Source: Oscillospiraceae bacterium (GTDB lineage Bacteria; Bacillota; Clostridia; Oscillospirales; Oscillospiraceae). Taken from it: 32,217 nt of DNA. Where the stretch lies: assembly GCA_017416325.1 (NCBI GenBank), contig JAFQCV010000008.1:1-32217 (forward strand). The letters are read 5' to 3'. Positions within the stretch are counted from its first letter, which is position 1. The number at the start of each line of letters is the position of its first letter. Both the position numbers and the translations under genes were made by a program. Positions 1-6,718 of the stretch are shown here, piece by piece. Below the pieces are notes generated by a model that worked only from the letters and a program-made list of their open reading frames with translations, searched no databases and was not told where the DNA came from.

Positions 1-114
1 TTTTTGATTAGGTTTAAGAGGGGGGCAAAACCGAAAAGTGCTAGAGTCGCAACAGTTTTTTGGATACCAAGCACTCAGCAAAGTAGTTGTTTTTGTGTTT
101 GAACCAAATGTATA
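1..114 (+). repeat. Dispersed ~112-bp repeat, copy 1
   Basis: This stretch aligns end to end with 5289-5400. Shared landmarks are TTTTTGATTAG at the start, GGCAAAAC, GCTAGAGTCGCAA at 40-52 (CTTAGAGCCACAA in the other copy), TTTTTTGGA, CAGCA and the closing GTTTGAACCAAATGTATA at 97-114. A third partial copy of the GCTAGAG core lies at 12340-12352. It does not look coding. It may extend upstream of the window. It sits at the edge of an accessory gene module, as copy 2 does. Confidence 0.6.
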
Positions 115-118
115 AAGC

Positions 119-373
119 TTAGTATACAATCTTTCGGATGGAATCCACGGACAAGTTATATTCGTCCGCTAATTCTTCTATACTACACCCATTGCGGAAT
201 TCTCCTCGAATTTGCTCGTTTCGTTTTTTATAGTAGTTTCGGGCACCGGAAGCTTCACCCCATTGCTTTTTTTCTTGTGCATTGGGAACATAGATGGTCT
301 CACCTGAAACATACTGCTGCAATTCTTTCAAAAGTCGGTCAGGTAAAATCTCCTGAGCATTCTTATACTTCAT
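119..373 (-). CDS. CD3324-type small DNA-binding protein (Mor-like HTH)
   Basis: An 84-residue protein beginning MKYKNAQEILPDRLLKELQQ. It has the pattern of the CD3324 family of Firmicutes, small proteins related to the Mor transcription activator: an N-terminal helix, a YVSGETIYVP strand segment, a basic central part, and a C-terminal helix-turn-helix SIEELADEYNLSVDSIRKIV. The start at 373 is chosen because GAGGAA lies 8 bases upstream and because the family begins MKYKNAQ; a longer reading would add 41 unrelated residues. It overlaps the end of the upstream gene by 11 bases, so the two are probably translated together. The likely role is DNA binding. Target and partner are unknown. Confidence 0.75.
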   Translation of the reverse strand: MKYKNAQEILPDRLLKELQQYVSGETIYVPNAQEKKQWGEASGARNYYKKRNEQIRGEFRNGCSIEELADEYNLSVDSIRKIVY

Positions 374-1376
374 GGAGAAATTCCTCGGGAGTACGGTATT
401 CGCGGATGTTACCACCGTGGCTTGTGATAATGCTGCGCATCTGATCTTCCAAGGTATTTGCTCGTGCAACAAACCGGGACAGATCAGCATACTCAAATTC
501 GCTCATAAGTTCCATCTTATCTAATCCAAAATCGCTGCATACTTCATTCAGCTCGTTTTGAAGCATAATACCCCACATATGAACTTTTACAGTATCATTC
601 TGCTGACCGTAGTGACGAATGCGCAGCCAGGTGTAAGAAAGCTCTGCGTACCAGTCCGCCAAGTCCTGAAAATTATGTTCGCAATTCTCACTGTTTTCTT
701 GGATCAGAAAATGCCCTACCATAGAAATCAATTCGTGGCAAAGCTGTTTTCTGTGAAGATCATCCGAAGTACGGATAACTGCAACGTATTTCTCGGCAAA
801 GCTGCAGGGAACATGCTCCATGGTTTCCAACTCATCCAGTTGTTCGATCTGAGATTTGCAGAAGTAGCTGTGATTGGCAAAGGCAATTGCACGAGCAAGA
901 TAGTCCAGCACATAGCCCGCACAGAGACGGATACCACTGCCTTCTGCAAATAACAGCTCCGTGTAGAGATTCTTAGCTGTAGCATAGGATTCCAATGCGT
1001 GTTTTCTTGCCTGAATGGGATCACGGAGATTATCCAGTTGCGCATTCTTAAGCATCTCAAACCGCGTGGCATCTTCGGGAGTGCGGGCATACAGTATCTT
1101 GCTGTCGGCCAATACAGTAATATTATATTCATCCAAAGCGGCAAAGCGCTCCAACCGCTCCCATTCGATACCCCAAATATCGTATCCTCGGCCCTCTAAA
1201 ATGAAGGTCTGGGCAAACTGCCTGCCCTTGTCGGTAACGGGGACAAAATAACTCACAGTATCAGCGTACGAATCAATATTGAGTGTGGGGTGCGAAATAA
1301 CCAAAGCAATGTCTTCTGCATACTTTTCCTTTACGGTATTCAGCACCCAGTTAGTAATGAACAAATCATTTTTCAT
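363..1376 (-). CDS. Conserved hypothetical protein (337 aa)
   Basis: A soluble 337-residue protein without signal peptide or membrane segment. I do not recognise a named domain. The N-terminal 110 residues look alpha/beta and contain SYFVPVTDKGRQFAQTF and GYDIWGIEWERL, which loosely recalls the nucleotidyltransferase-like proteins of Firmicutes, but I see no clear GSxxxxD signature. The rest is helical, rich in aromatic and acidic residues (YVLDYLARAIAFANHSYF). GAGGAG stands about 8 bases before the ATG at 1376. It is first in a two-gene unit with the CD3324-type gene, which suggests a shared job. No function is assigned. Confidence 0.65.
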   Translation of the reverse strand: MKNDLFITNWVLNTVKEKYAEDIALVISHPTLNIDSYADTVSYFVPVTDKGRQFAQTFILEGRGYDIWGIEWERLERFAALDEYNITVLADSKILYARTPEDATRFEMLKNAQLDNLRDPIQARKHALESYATAKNLYTELLFAEGSGIRLCAGYVLDYLARAIAFANHSYFCKSQIEQLDELETMEHVPCSFAEKYVAVIRTSDDLHRKQLCHELISMVGHFLIQENSENCEHNFQDLADWYAELSYTWLRIRHYGQQNDTVKVHMWGIMLQNELNEVCSDFGLDKMELMSEFEYADLSRFVARANTLEDQMRSIITSHGGNIREYRTPEEFLHEV

Positions 1377-1490
1377 ATAAATGTCTCCTCAATTTAGTTT
1401 CCAGTCGACTGTAATTACAGTATATCACATATTTTGAGAAGGGAAAGGGAGTAAATGATTCCATATTGTTCTTTCCAAAAGGATTCCTCG

Positions 1491-1642
1491 GTCGTTCGAA
1501 TCTATCATGTAGGTGTTTTGCATCCATGAAAATCGAGCGATTATTTTGGGTATAAAAACAGGAAAACCGCTAGAGACTCTAGCGGTTTTCGGGTTGTAGT
1601 CATTTAGACCACATGTGTTGGTTGTTACGAACCATTTAGATG
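1491..1642 (+). repeat. Module junction a: TTCGAATC head, hairpin, TTACGAACC tail
   Basis: The head at 1495-1525 (TTCGAATC, TGTAGGT, GCATCCATGAAA) matches 5141-5175 in the same order. It is followed by a perfect hairpin and by a tail with TAGACCACA (1605-1613, also at 5251) and TGTTACGAACCATT (about 1623-1636, also at 3176-3189). The same head-hairpin-tail order recurs at 2971-3195 and 5131-5290. The head resembles the T-loop of a tRNA but its stem is not paired here. Confidence 0.55.
1562..1590 (-). terminator. Rho-independent terminator of the MFS gene
   Basis: GAAAACCGCTAGAG and its exact complement CTCTAGCGGTTTTC form a 14-bp stem. On the minus strand it is followed within a few bases by a run of T, as expected for termination about 60 bases after the MFS stop. 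The symmetry means it could also act on plus-strand transcription. Confidence 0.7.
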
Positions 1643-1647
1643 CCAAC

Positions 1648-2859
1648 TTAAAGGTTGGCTTTTCCATCCAAAATTTGATGTTTTTTCACGCTTTTTAAAA
1701 CAATTAATCCAACAACTAATATTATGGGAAACAATGTAGCAACAAATAAACCTGTTTTTAGATTGCCGCCTGCCATTTCGGAAATACTTCCCACCATAGT
1801 AGGGCTTGCCGAAGCCCCCAAGTCACCAGCCAATGCCAGGAATGCAAACATCGCCGTTCCGCCTCTTGGACATTTCTGTGCGGATATGCTGATTGTTCCA
1901 GGCCACATAATACCAACCGCCAAACCGCAAAGTGCGCAGCCTGCAAGTCCAAGGATTGGTGATGCCGACACAGATGCTAACAGATAGCAACCGGCGCACA
2001 TCACGCTGCAAACAAGCATCACCTTGGGCAAATTCAGTTTTTCGCTGAATTTGCCGTACAGCATGCGGGCTATACCCATAAACATGGCAAACAAACACGG
2101 TCCTGCTAAATCGCCTACGGTTTTAGAAACACCAAGTGCCGATTCGGTAAACGCTGATGCCCATTGCGTCATAGTTGCTTCAGAGGCACCCGAACATACC
2201 ATAAGAAGTATCATCAACCAGAAAATCGGTGTTTTCAGCAGTTTGCCAATGCCCATGCTCTTGCCGTCTTCCACCAACCGTTCTATGGGGCAGGTAATAA
2301 AGTTGAAGGTGTTATACAGTGGCACCAATGCCCAAATAAAAGCAAGTATCTTCCAATTTTCCACACCAAATATGGAGAAAAACAGCGTAGAGCCCAAGAT
2401 AACCCCCACTGCGCCCCAGCAGAAGAAGGAATGTAACAGGCTCATCACACCGTCTTTATTTTCAAAAGGACAAGCCTCAACGATAGGGCTTAACAAAACC
2501 TCAACCAGTCCGCTTCCCATCGCATAAAGTACTACCGAAATCAGAATACCTATAAAGGGGAGGGGAAGTACTTCCGGCAAAATCGCCAGCGAGACAAGAC
2601 CTACAGCCGACACCAATTGAGATGCCACAATACAGGCGCGGTATCCGATTTTGTCAGCAAATTTGGTTGCTGCAAGATCAATCAGCAATTGTGTTAAGTA
2701 GAACACCAAGGGAATGATTGCAATCTTTTCCAGTGTAATTTCGTAGATGCTTTTGAATGTTAAAAACAGTAGCGGTGTAAAATTGGCGGTTATCGCTTGG
2801 GTGATATAGCCAAGATAGCAAGCTGTAAGTGTCTTTTTGTAATTCTTCTGTTTTGTCAT
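1648..2859 (-). CDS. MFS family transporter
   Basis: A 403-residue integral membrane protein with about 12 hydrophobic segments. The charged loop between segments 2 and 3 (ADKIGYR) fits the MFS motif A position, and the central loop around residues 190-205 separates two six-helix halves, so I call it a major facilitator superfamily permease. The substrate cannot be read from the sequence. The start at 2859 is preferred over an upstream TTG because GAAGGGAA lies just before this ATG. A TetR-type gene lies upstream in the same direction but is separated by a repeat and a terminator, so co-transcription is unlikely. The gene ends at a GCCAAC/GTTGGC hairpin that includes its stop codon. Confidence 0.85.
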   Translation of the reverse strand: MTKQKNYKKTLTACYLGYITQAITANFTPLLFLTFKSIYEITLEKIAIIPLVFYLTQLLIDLAATKFADKIGYRACIVASQLVSAVGLVSLAILPEVLPLPFIGILISVVLYAMGSGLVEVLLSPIVEACPFENKDGVMSLLHSFFCWGAVGVILGSTLFFSIFGVENWKILAFIWALVPLYNTFNFITCPIERLVEDGKSMGIGKLLKTPIFWLMILLMVCSGASEATMTQWASAFTESALGVSKTVGDLAGPCLFAMFMGIARMLYGKFSEKLNLPKVMLVCSVMCAGCYLLASVSASPILGLAGCALCGLAVGIMWPGTISISAQKCPRGGTAMFAFLALAGDLGASASPTMVGSISEMAGGNLKTGLFVATLFPIILVVGLIVLKSVKKHQILDGKANL

Positions 2860-2970
2860 GATAATTCCCTTCAAGATTGAAACAATAATTTCTTGAATTA
2901 TATTATAATTTCAAAAAGGAAATAAGCAAGACTCAAATCAAAAAAATCACTAAATGTTTCCTTTTTGGGC

Positions 2971-3195
2971 TTGGTCAGTCGAATCCATATTGACGGAGAT
3001 TATGGTGAAGTGCAAGGCTTTGTTTTGCGTGAAGTTAAGTGTGCCACCCACGCCCGTAGGTACTTCACTTGCCGAAGGCATGCTTCACGCACCAAAGATG
3101 CACTTATCGTGCCCAAAGGCACACTTGGTTCCACCAAACAAAAAAGACTTGCCATAGCAAGTCTTTTTGTTTGGCTGTTACGAACCATTATGATG
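2971..3195 (+). repeat. Module junction a-prime with tandem small hairpins
   Basis: This starts with a degenerate head (TCGAATCC at 2979-2986) and ends with TGTTACGAACCATT (3176-3189), the motif also found in junction a. Between them, 3001-3133 is a run of small palindromes. Read on the minus strand they are GTGCC-TTTG-GGCAC, TGCC-TTCG-GCA, CC-TACG-GG and repeated GTGAAG/CTTCAC arms. Small open frames across it look like by-products of the repeat. Confidence 0.55.
3134..3174 (-). terminator. Terminator of the TetR-type gene
   Basis: A long hairpin, CCAAAC plus AAAAAGACTTGC against GCAAGTCTTTTTGTTTGG, with a CATA loop and one unpaired A. T-rich flanks on both strands make it a bidirectional terminator. 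It lies about 40 bases past the stop of the TetR-type gene. Confidence 0.7.
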
Positions 3196-3214
3196 TCACT
3201 TTGTTTTAAGAAAT

Positions 3215-3733
3215 TTATCTTCCTCTATATTCCTGTTTTAAAACCTCTGCCATTTCCTCGGGAGATTCCTGACAACCACCCGCAAGCCATAACTTAATAA
3301 TGGCATTTAGACCATTTCTAAAAAATTCAATATGATACTTGATGTTGCTATCAATATGTTCTTTTTCGGCTCGTCTTGTATCATATATAGAAATAAGGTG
3401 TTTGTCATCATAGCACAGTTTGAAATATGTTTTATAAAAAATTTGATTTTCCTTGATATGTGTAAACATCTTAAGTGCACCACTGCGCTCATTAAAATAA
3501 TCGTAATCAGCAAACAGATTGCTAAAATCATTTTCGAGTTTTTCTCGTGTCTTATCGGCAAGGTCAAATATATCAATGTAGTTTGCATAGAAGGTACTGC
3601 GGTTCAATTCTGTCACTTTAATGAGGTCTGAAACAGTAATATCCTTAATTTCACGGGTTTGAAGTAACTCTATAAACGTCTTTTCGATTTTCTCTTGCGA
3701 CTCCCTGCGTCGTTTGTTGTTCTTTACATTCAT
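3215..3733 (-). CDS. TetR/AcrR family transcriptional regulator
   Basis: A 172-residue protein whose first 60 residues form a TetR DNA-binding domain: an initial helix (SQEKIEKTFIELLQTR), then ITVSDLIKVTELNRSTFYANYIDIFDLADK, the classic TetR helix-turn-helix with the STFYxNY signature. The C-terminal ligand domain is short and helical, with GLNAIIKLWLAGGCQESPEEMAEVL, the style of small Firmicutes TetR proteins of the TetR_C_8 type. The ligand is unknown. It is divergent from the two membrane-protein genes at 3897-5080, and a 22-bp palindrome at 3759-3780 just upstream of its start is a likely operator. GGAG precedes the ATG by 8-9 bases. Confidence 0.88.
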   Translation of the reverse strand: MNVKNNKRRRESQEKIEKTFIELLQTREIKDITVSDLIKVTELNRSTFYANYIDIFDLADKTREKLENDFSNLFADYDYFNERSGALKMFTHIKENQIFYKTYFKLCYDDKHLISIYDTRRAEKEHIDSNIKYHIEFFRNGLNAIIKLWLAGGCQESPEEMAEVLKQEYRGR

Positions 3734-3758
3734 GGCTGGGCTCCATTATTCCGATACT

Positions 3759-3780
3759 TGTGACCAAACTGATGGTCGCA
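3759..3780. promoter_or_regulatory. Probable TetR operator
   Basis: TGTGACCA-N6-TGGTCGCA is a 22-bp palindrome with one mismatch, 26 bases upstream of the TetR start and inside the divergent intergenic region. Size and symmetry fit a TetR operator. That it is bound by the adjacent regulator is inference. Confidence 0.5.
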
Positions 3781-3792
3781 CTTTCTTTTATT

Positions 3793-3874
3793 CCAACACT
3801 TGTCGTTTAATTGTTGATTGTTTTGCTTTGGCAAAAATATTATACTATAAATGCATTAAAAATACAAGTGTTGG
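3793..3874 (+). promoter_or_regulatory. Promoter flanked by inverted repeats, for the membrane-protein operon
   Basis: A -35 TTGTTT (3818-3823) and a -10 TATACT (3841-3846) are separated by 17 bases and point at the gene starting at 3897. The promoter is framed by an exact 11-bp inverted pair, CCAACACTTGT (3793-3803) and ACAAGTGTTGG (3864-3874). The second arm falls around +12. The pair could be a second operator for a looping or two-site repressor. Confidence 0.55.
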
Positions 3875-3896
3875 TTTAATGAAGGGAGATTTCAAA

Positions 3897-4265
3897 ATGA
3901 AAAAGAGTAGTTTTGTTGCATTGATATTAGGAACAGTAAGTGGGGTGTTTTTCGCACTCGGTATGTGTATGGCACTTCTGCCGGAATGGAACGCCTTTAA
4001 TGAAGGCATAGTTTTCGGTGCTATCGGCATCGTGCTTGGCATTGTCACGGCACTTATCTGGTGCAAAATGGAAAACAAGAAACTGCCGAAAATGAGTGGT
4101 AAAAATCTGTTCCGTATTATTTACGCCGTCATTGCCGCTTTGGTACTTGGCGTGGGTATGTGTATGTGCCTTGTATGGCAGCAAATCATTTGGGGCACAC
4201 TCGTCGGTTTGCTTGGTATCATCATGCTGATTGCGCTTATTCCGATGATTAAAGGTATCAAATGA
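3897..4265 (+). CDS. Small four-helix membrane protein
   Basis: A 122-residue protein with four predicted membrane helices. It appears to be an internal duplication: the pair beginning near FFALGMCMALLPEW and the pair beginning near LGVGMCMCLVWQQ share the GMCM motif and spacing. The central loop is basic (CKMENKKLPKMSGKN). The start is set by GAAGGGAG 8 bases before the ATG, not by the longer in-frame opening at 3714. Its last bases overlap the next start as ATGA, so the two are translationally coupled. I recognise the type as a conserved small membrane protein of Firmicutes without known function. Repression by the divergent TetR-type protein is likely. Confidence 0.75.
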   Translation: MKKSSFVALILGTVSGVFFALGMCMALLPEWNAFNEGIVFGAIGIVLGIVTALIWCKMENKKLPKMSGKNLFRIIYAVIAALVLGVGMCMCLVWQQIIWGTLVGLLGIIMLIALIPMIKGIK

Positions 4266-5080
4266 AGGTATTAAATCTTGTAAGAAGTCCTTATACAAGT
4301 CTTGCGTTTAATGTTGCTTATGCACTCGGCAACTGTATTATAGGTTTTCTTGCACATTCGTGGTGGTTTATTACAGTAGGTGCGTATTATACCGTGCTTG
4401 CAATTACAAGGTTTTCTGTGTTGCAGGTCAGACGAAAAGCAAGTGGCAATTATGATACCGAGCTTTTTGCACGACGCATTACGGGAATTTTATTGGTTGT
4501 GCTTTCTTTCTGCATAGTAGGTGTGAACATAATGTCTGCTGTTAAAGATAGAGGCACCGCTTTTCACGAAATTGTAATGATCACCATTGCCACATACACA
4601 TTTACTAAAATCACCATTTCAATTATCGGTATGGTAAAAGCAAAACGTTCCGCTTCTCCGGTATTAAAGATACTCCGTAATATATCGCTCGCTGATGCGT
4701 GTGTTTCCATTTACACAATGCAAAGATCAATGCTCGTGTCTTTTCCGGGTATGGAAGCTGCGGAAATCTTATTACTAAACATATTTACAGGAACAGCAGT
4801 TTGGATTGTTGTACTGCTTCTCGGAATCAATCTGATTGGAGGAAAATATACAGATATGGCTAAATCAAAAATTGTAAAGGCAAATGAAAAAATCGCCGAA
4901 GCAGTAACCGGCGGTTACAAAAAAATTGAAAAAGGTGTAGTTGAAGGCTATAAAAAAATCGAGCAAGGTGTTGTTGATGGTTACACCAAAATCGAAGATA
5001 AGTTTGTAGATGCTTATCTCACCAAGGACGGTGAAACTGTTGAAGAAGCAAAAACAAGATTGAAAGATAAAAACAAATAG
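4262..5080 (+). CDS. Membrane protein with C-terminal 11-residue amphipathic repeats
   Basis: A 272-residue protein with about five or six membrane helices in the first 195 residues, then a highly charged tail. The tail holds four consecutive 11-residue units: GYKKIEKGVVE (218-228), GYKKIEQGVVD (229-239), GYTKIEDKFVD (240-250) and the looser AYLTKDGETVE (251-261). Periodicity of 11 with alternating Lys and Glu is typical of lipid-binding amphipathic helices, as in the synuclein and LEA families, so the tail may lie on the membrane surface. That is inference from pattern only. It is the second gene of a coupled pair under a TetR-type regulator and ends at a strong terminator. The function of the family is not known to me. 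Confidence 0.75.
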   Translation: MKVLNLVRSPYTSLAFNVAYALGNCIIGFLAHSWWFITVGAYYTVLAITRFSVLQVRRKASGNYDTELFARRITGILLVVLSFCIVGVNIMSAVKDRGTAFHEIVMITIATYTFTKITISIIGMVKAKRSASPVLKILRNISLADACVSIYTMQRSMLVSFPGMEAAEILLLNIFTGTAVWIVVLLLGINLIGGKYTDMAKSKIVKANEKIAEAVTGGYKKIEKGVVEGYKKIEQGVVDGYTKIEDKFVDAYLTKDGETVEEAKTRLKDKNK

Positions 5081-5082
5081 AA

Positions 5083-5130
5083 AAAGGGCTGATTTAGCAA
5101 AACAATTGCTAAATCAGCCCTTTATATTTT
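5083..5130 (+). terminator. Strong terminator of the membrane-protein operon
   Basis: AAAGGGCTGATTTAGCAA pairs perfectly with its downstream complement (18 bp, AACAA loop) and is followed by TTTATATTTT. It starts directly after the stop codon at 5080. Confidence 0.9.
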
Positions 5131-5290
5131 GTTTAGGTGGTTCGAATCCACCTTGTAGGTCGTTGGCATCTATGAAATTGCAACTTAAAAAATAGGGGTA
5201 AAATTAAGAAAAGCCTTGATTTCTCAAGGCTTTTCTGTGTGGCATCTAAATAGACCACAACACTTGGCAGGTTTGAACTAAATGTATATT
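5131..5290 (+). repeat. Module junction b with a perfect tRNA-like T-arm
   Basis: GGTGG-TTCGAAT-CCACC at about 5136-5152 is a perfect T-stem and loop, identical to the T-arm of the tRNA-Tyr gene at 12559-12643 but in opposite orientation and not followed by its acceptor strand. Next come TTGTAGGT and GCATCTATGAAA (matching junction a), a hairpin terminator at 5207-5236, TAGACCACA, and GTTTGAACTAAATGTATATT (5271-5290). Confidence 0.6.
5207..5236 (-). terminator. Terminator facing the HNH operon
   Basis: AGAAAAGCCTTGA-TTTC-TCAAGGCTTTTCT is a perfect 13-bp stem with A/T flanks on both strands. It lies between the convergent membrane-protein operon and the HNH operon, about 190 bases past the HNH stop codon. 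Confidence 0.65.
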
Positions 5291-5402
5291 TTTGATTAGA
5301 ACTTGGATGCGGCAAAACGCAAAATCCTTAGAGCCACAACGCTTTTTGGAAGTTCAGCACTGAAAAATATGGTCTATTGTGTGTTTGAACTAAATGTATA
5401 TT
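5271..5402 (+). repeat. Dispersed ~112-bp repeat, copy 2, bounded by 20-bp direct repeats
   Basis: GTTTGAACTAAATGTATATT occurs exactly at 5271-5290 and again at 5383-5402, a period of 112 bases. The segment between them aligns with copy 1 at the left end of the window (GGCAAAAC, TTAGAGCCACAAC, TTTTTGG, TTCAGCA). No reading frame is supported. Confidence 0.65.
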
Positions 5403-5425
5403 CCCTATTTTGTTGATTGACGCAC

Positions 5426-6271
5426 TTATGGTTTCATACTCTTGGGGTCATTTTTACCAAAATACAACGGACTAGCATTATCATGCTCCTTAAGCCATGC
5501 CTGATACCCTTCAATACAAGGACCACCTAAATTAATAGCAAACTCCATACCCCATAGGGCAACAATGAAGTATAGTTCGGCTTGGACCGGGTTTTGTCCA
5601 TCATACTTGGTGATGCCAGGCATAAGAAAATCAGATTCGTGGATGATTTGATATGTTTCACCATCACTGTCAATCCACGATTTACGATGTGAGTAAATCC
5701 GTCTTATGTGACAAGGCCAAGCTCTAGGTGAGCCTCTACGTACATGATTTCTTATTGGATCAAATTGCTTATCATCAATTAACTGATCTAAACTATCATC
5801 CAAGGAACTAAGCTTATGAGCTAATGCTTCTAATGCAATTTTTCCAATGAAGCGTGAAGTAATCGAACCCTGTGGTGGAAGAAGAACATCGGTATATGCT
5901 GGTACAGTCATTTGGTAATGTTCTTGGGGATGTAATAAAATTTTAACCAACAATTCTGGTGGCATGCCTATACTGGGGATAACTTCTCCGTTGTGTATTT
6001 CTTTTTTTACTTCTACTGGAATTCCATCCCAATTGCCTTCCAACAGGGGGAATTTATTTTTCTTGCTAGGGATATCTTCTTGGAACCGCAGCAAACGCAT
6101 ATCTTCTCTTTCGAGAAAAGGCTTTTCTACTTCACGTGCCAAATAGTTATTGCATTTGTCGCAAACATATCCACGGGGAAGAGTAAGAGTCTTATTTCCA
6201 AGAGATTCAGGAATAATGTGTTCAATGCTTTTGGCTGAAGAAGAGTCTTCTTTGCAGAATAGGCATCTCAT
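5426..6271 (-). CDS. HNH endonuclease (HNH_5 type)
   Basis: A 281-residue protein starting with a treble-clef HNH module: C3 and C6, then SIEHIIPESLGN with E17 and H18, then CDKCNNY with C37, C40 and N41. This is the HNH_5 pattern found in nucleases of mobile elements and defence loci. The remaining 230 residues carry no domain I recognise; they are rich in Pro, Ile and Trp and may choose the target. It is the last gene of a three-gene unit after the GNAT-PIN fusion and the ASCH protein, 24 bases beyond the ASCH stop. The ribosome site is weak (GGTGAT). A nuclease acting on DNA or RNA is expected from the family; the substrate is unknown. Confidence 0.8.
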   Translation of the reverse strand: MRCLFCKEDSSSAKSIEHIIPESLGNKTLTLPRGYVCDKCNNYLAREVEKPFLEREDMRLLRFQEDIPSKKNKFPLLEGNWDGIPVEVKKEIHNGEVIPSIGMPPELLVKILLHPQEHYQMTVPAYTDVLLPPQGSITSRFIGKIALEALAHKLSSLDDSLDQLIDDKQFDPIRNHVRRGSPRAWPCHIRRIYSHRKSWIDSDGETYQIIHESDFLMPGITKYDGQNPVQAELYFIVALWGMEFAINLGGPCIEGYQAWLKEHDNASPLYFGKNDPKSMKP

Positions 6272-6295
6272 AATATATCACCAGACTAGGTTAGA

Positions 6296-6718
6296 TTAGT
6301 GATTCGCTCCGACCAAACGTAGAAATTGCTCTTCAGAAATATATCGATAACTTTGAGGGGCGAAAAAATCTTCTGAAATTACAGACAGGGGCTGTGGGGA
6401 TGAAAGAGTTTTTATGTCTTTTAGACATATTCCAACGCCTTCTTTTTTTCCAGCAAAATAGCTTTCAAATGCACTCCAGGCAATGCCTGCCTTCTCCTTG
6501 ACGACTTCCCAGAGCTTAGCCGGTGGCATTGATATAATAGAATCAATTTCACAATAAGCAGTAACTCTTTGGATGGGAGAGCTTTCGTAAATAACTAGGA
6601 CATCACCTGAAGATACTTTTGGAGAAGAGCAGCGAAGTTCAATCGATTTTTCCTTCGCCTTGATTTTTTGTGCATACACTGGCTTTATTGACATAAGTAA
6701 GTATCTTTTTTCAGCCAT
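6296..6718 (-). CDS. ASCH (PUA-like) domain protein
   Basis: A 140-residue protein that is essentially one ASCH domain. It shows LLMSIKPVYAQKIKAKEKSIELR near the N terminus, with K24, E27 and R29 as the family's K-x2-E-x-R signature, followed by the beta strand GDVLVIYESSP and VTAYCEI. ASCH domains are PUA-like beta barrels thought to bind RNA or modified nucleosides. The start at 6718 is chosen because GGAGG lies 7 bases upstream. It overlaps the upstream stop by 8 bases, which indicates translational coupling with the GNAT-PIN fusion. It could be the partner or antidote of the fusion protein, but nothing in the sequence proves that. Confidence 0.8.
   Translation of the reverse strand: MAEKRYLLMSIKPVYAQKIKAKEKSIELRCSSPKVSSGDVLVIYESSPIQRVTAYCEIDSIISMPPAKLWEVVKEKAGIAWSAFESYFAGKKEGVGICLKDIKTLSSPQPLSVISEDFFAPQSYRYISEEQFLRLVGANH

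Noticed and set aside
1425-1667. Minus-strand 80-codon frame after the MFS gene
   Set aside because: It reads through junction a, its terminator hairpin and the MFS stop, so it is not a gene.
2954-3297. Open frames across the region between the MFS and TetR genes
   Set aside because: Their peptides are translations of the tandem hairpin repeat and junction; none has a ribosome site or protein-like composition.
5136-5152. A tRNA gene at the T-arm-like sequence
   Set aside because: Only the T-arm is present; no acceptor, D-arm or anticodon arm can be folded upstream.
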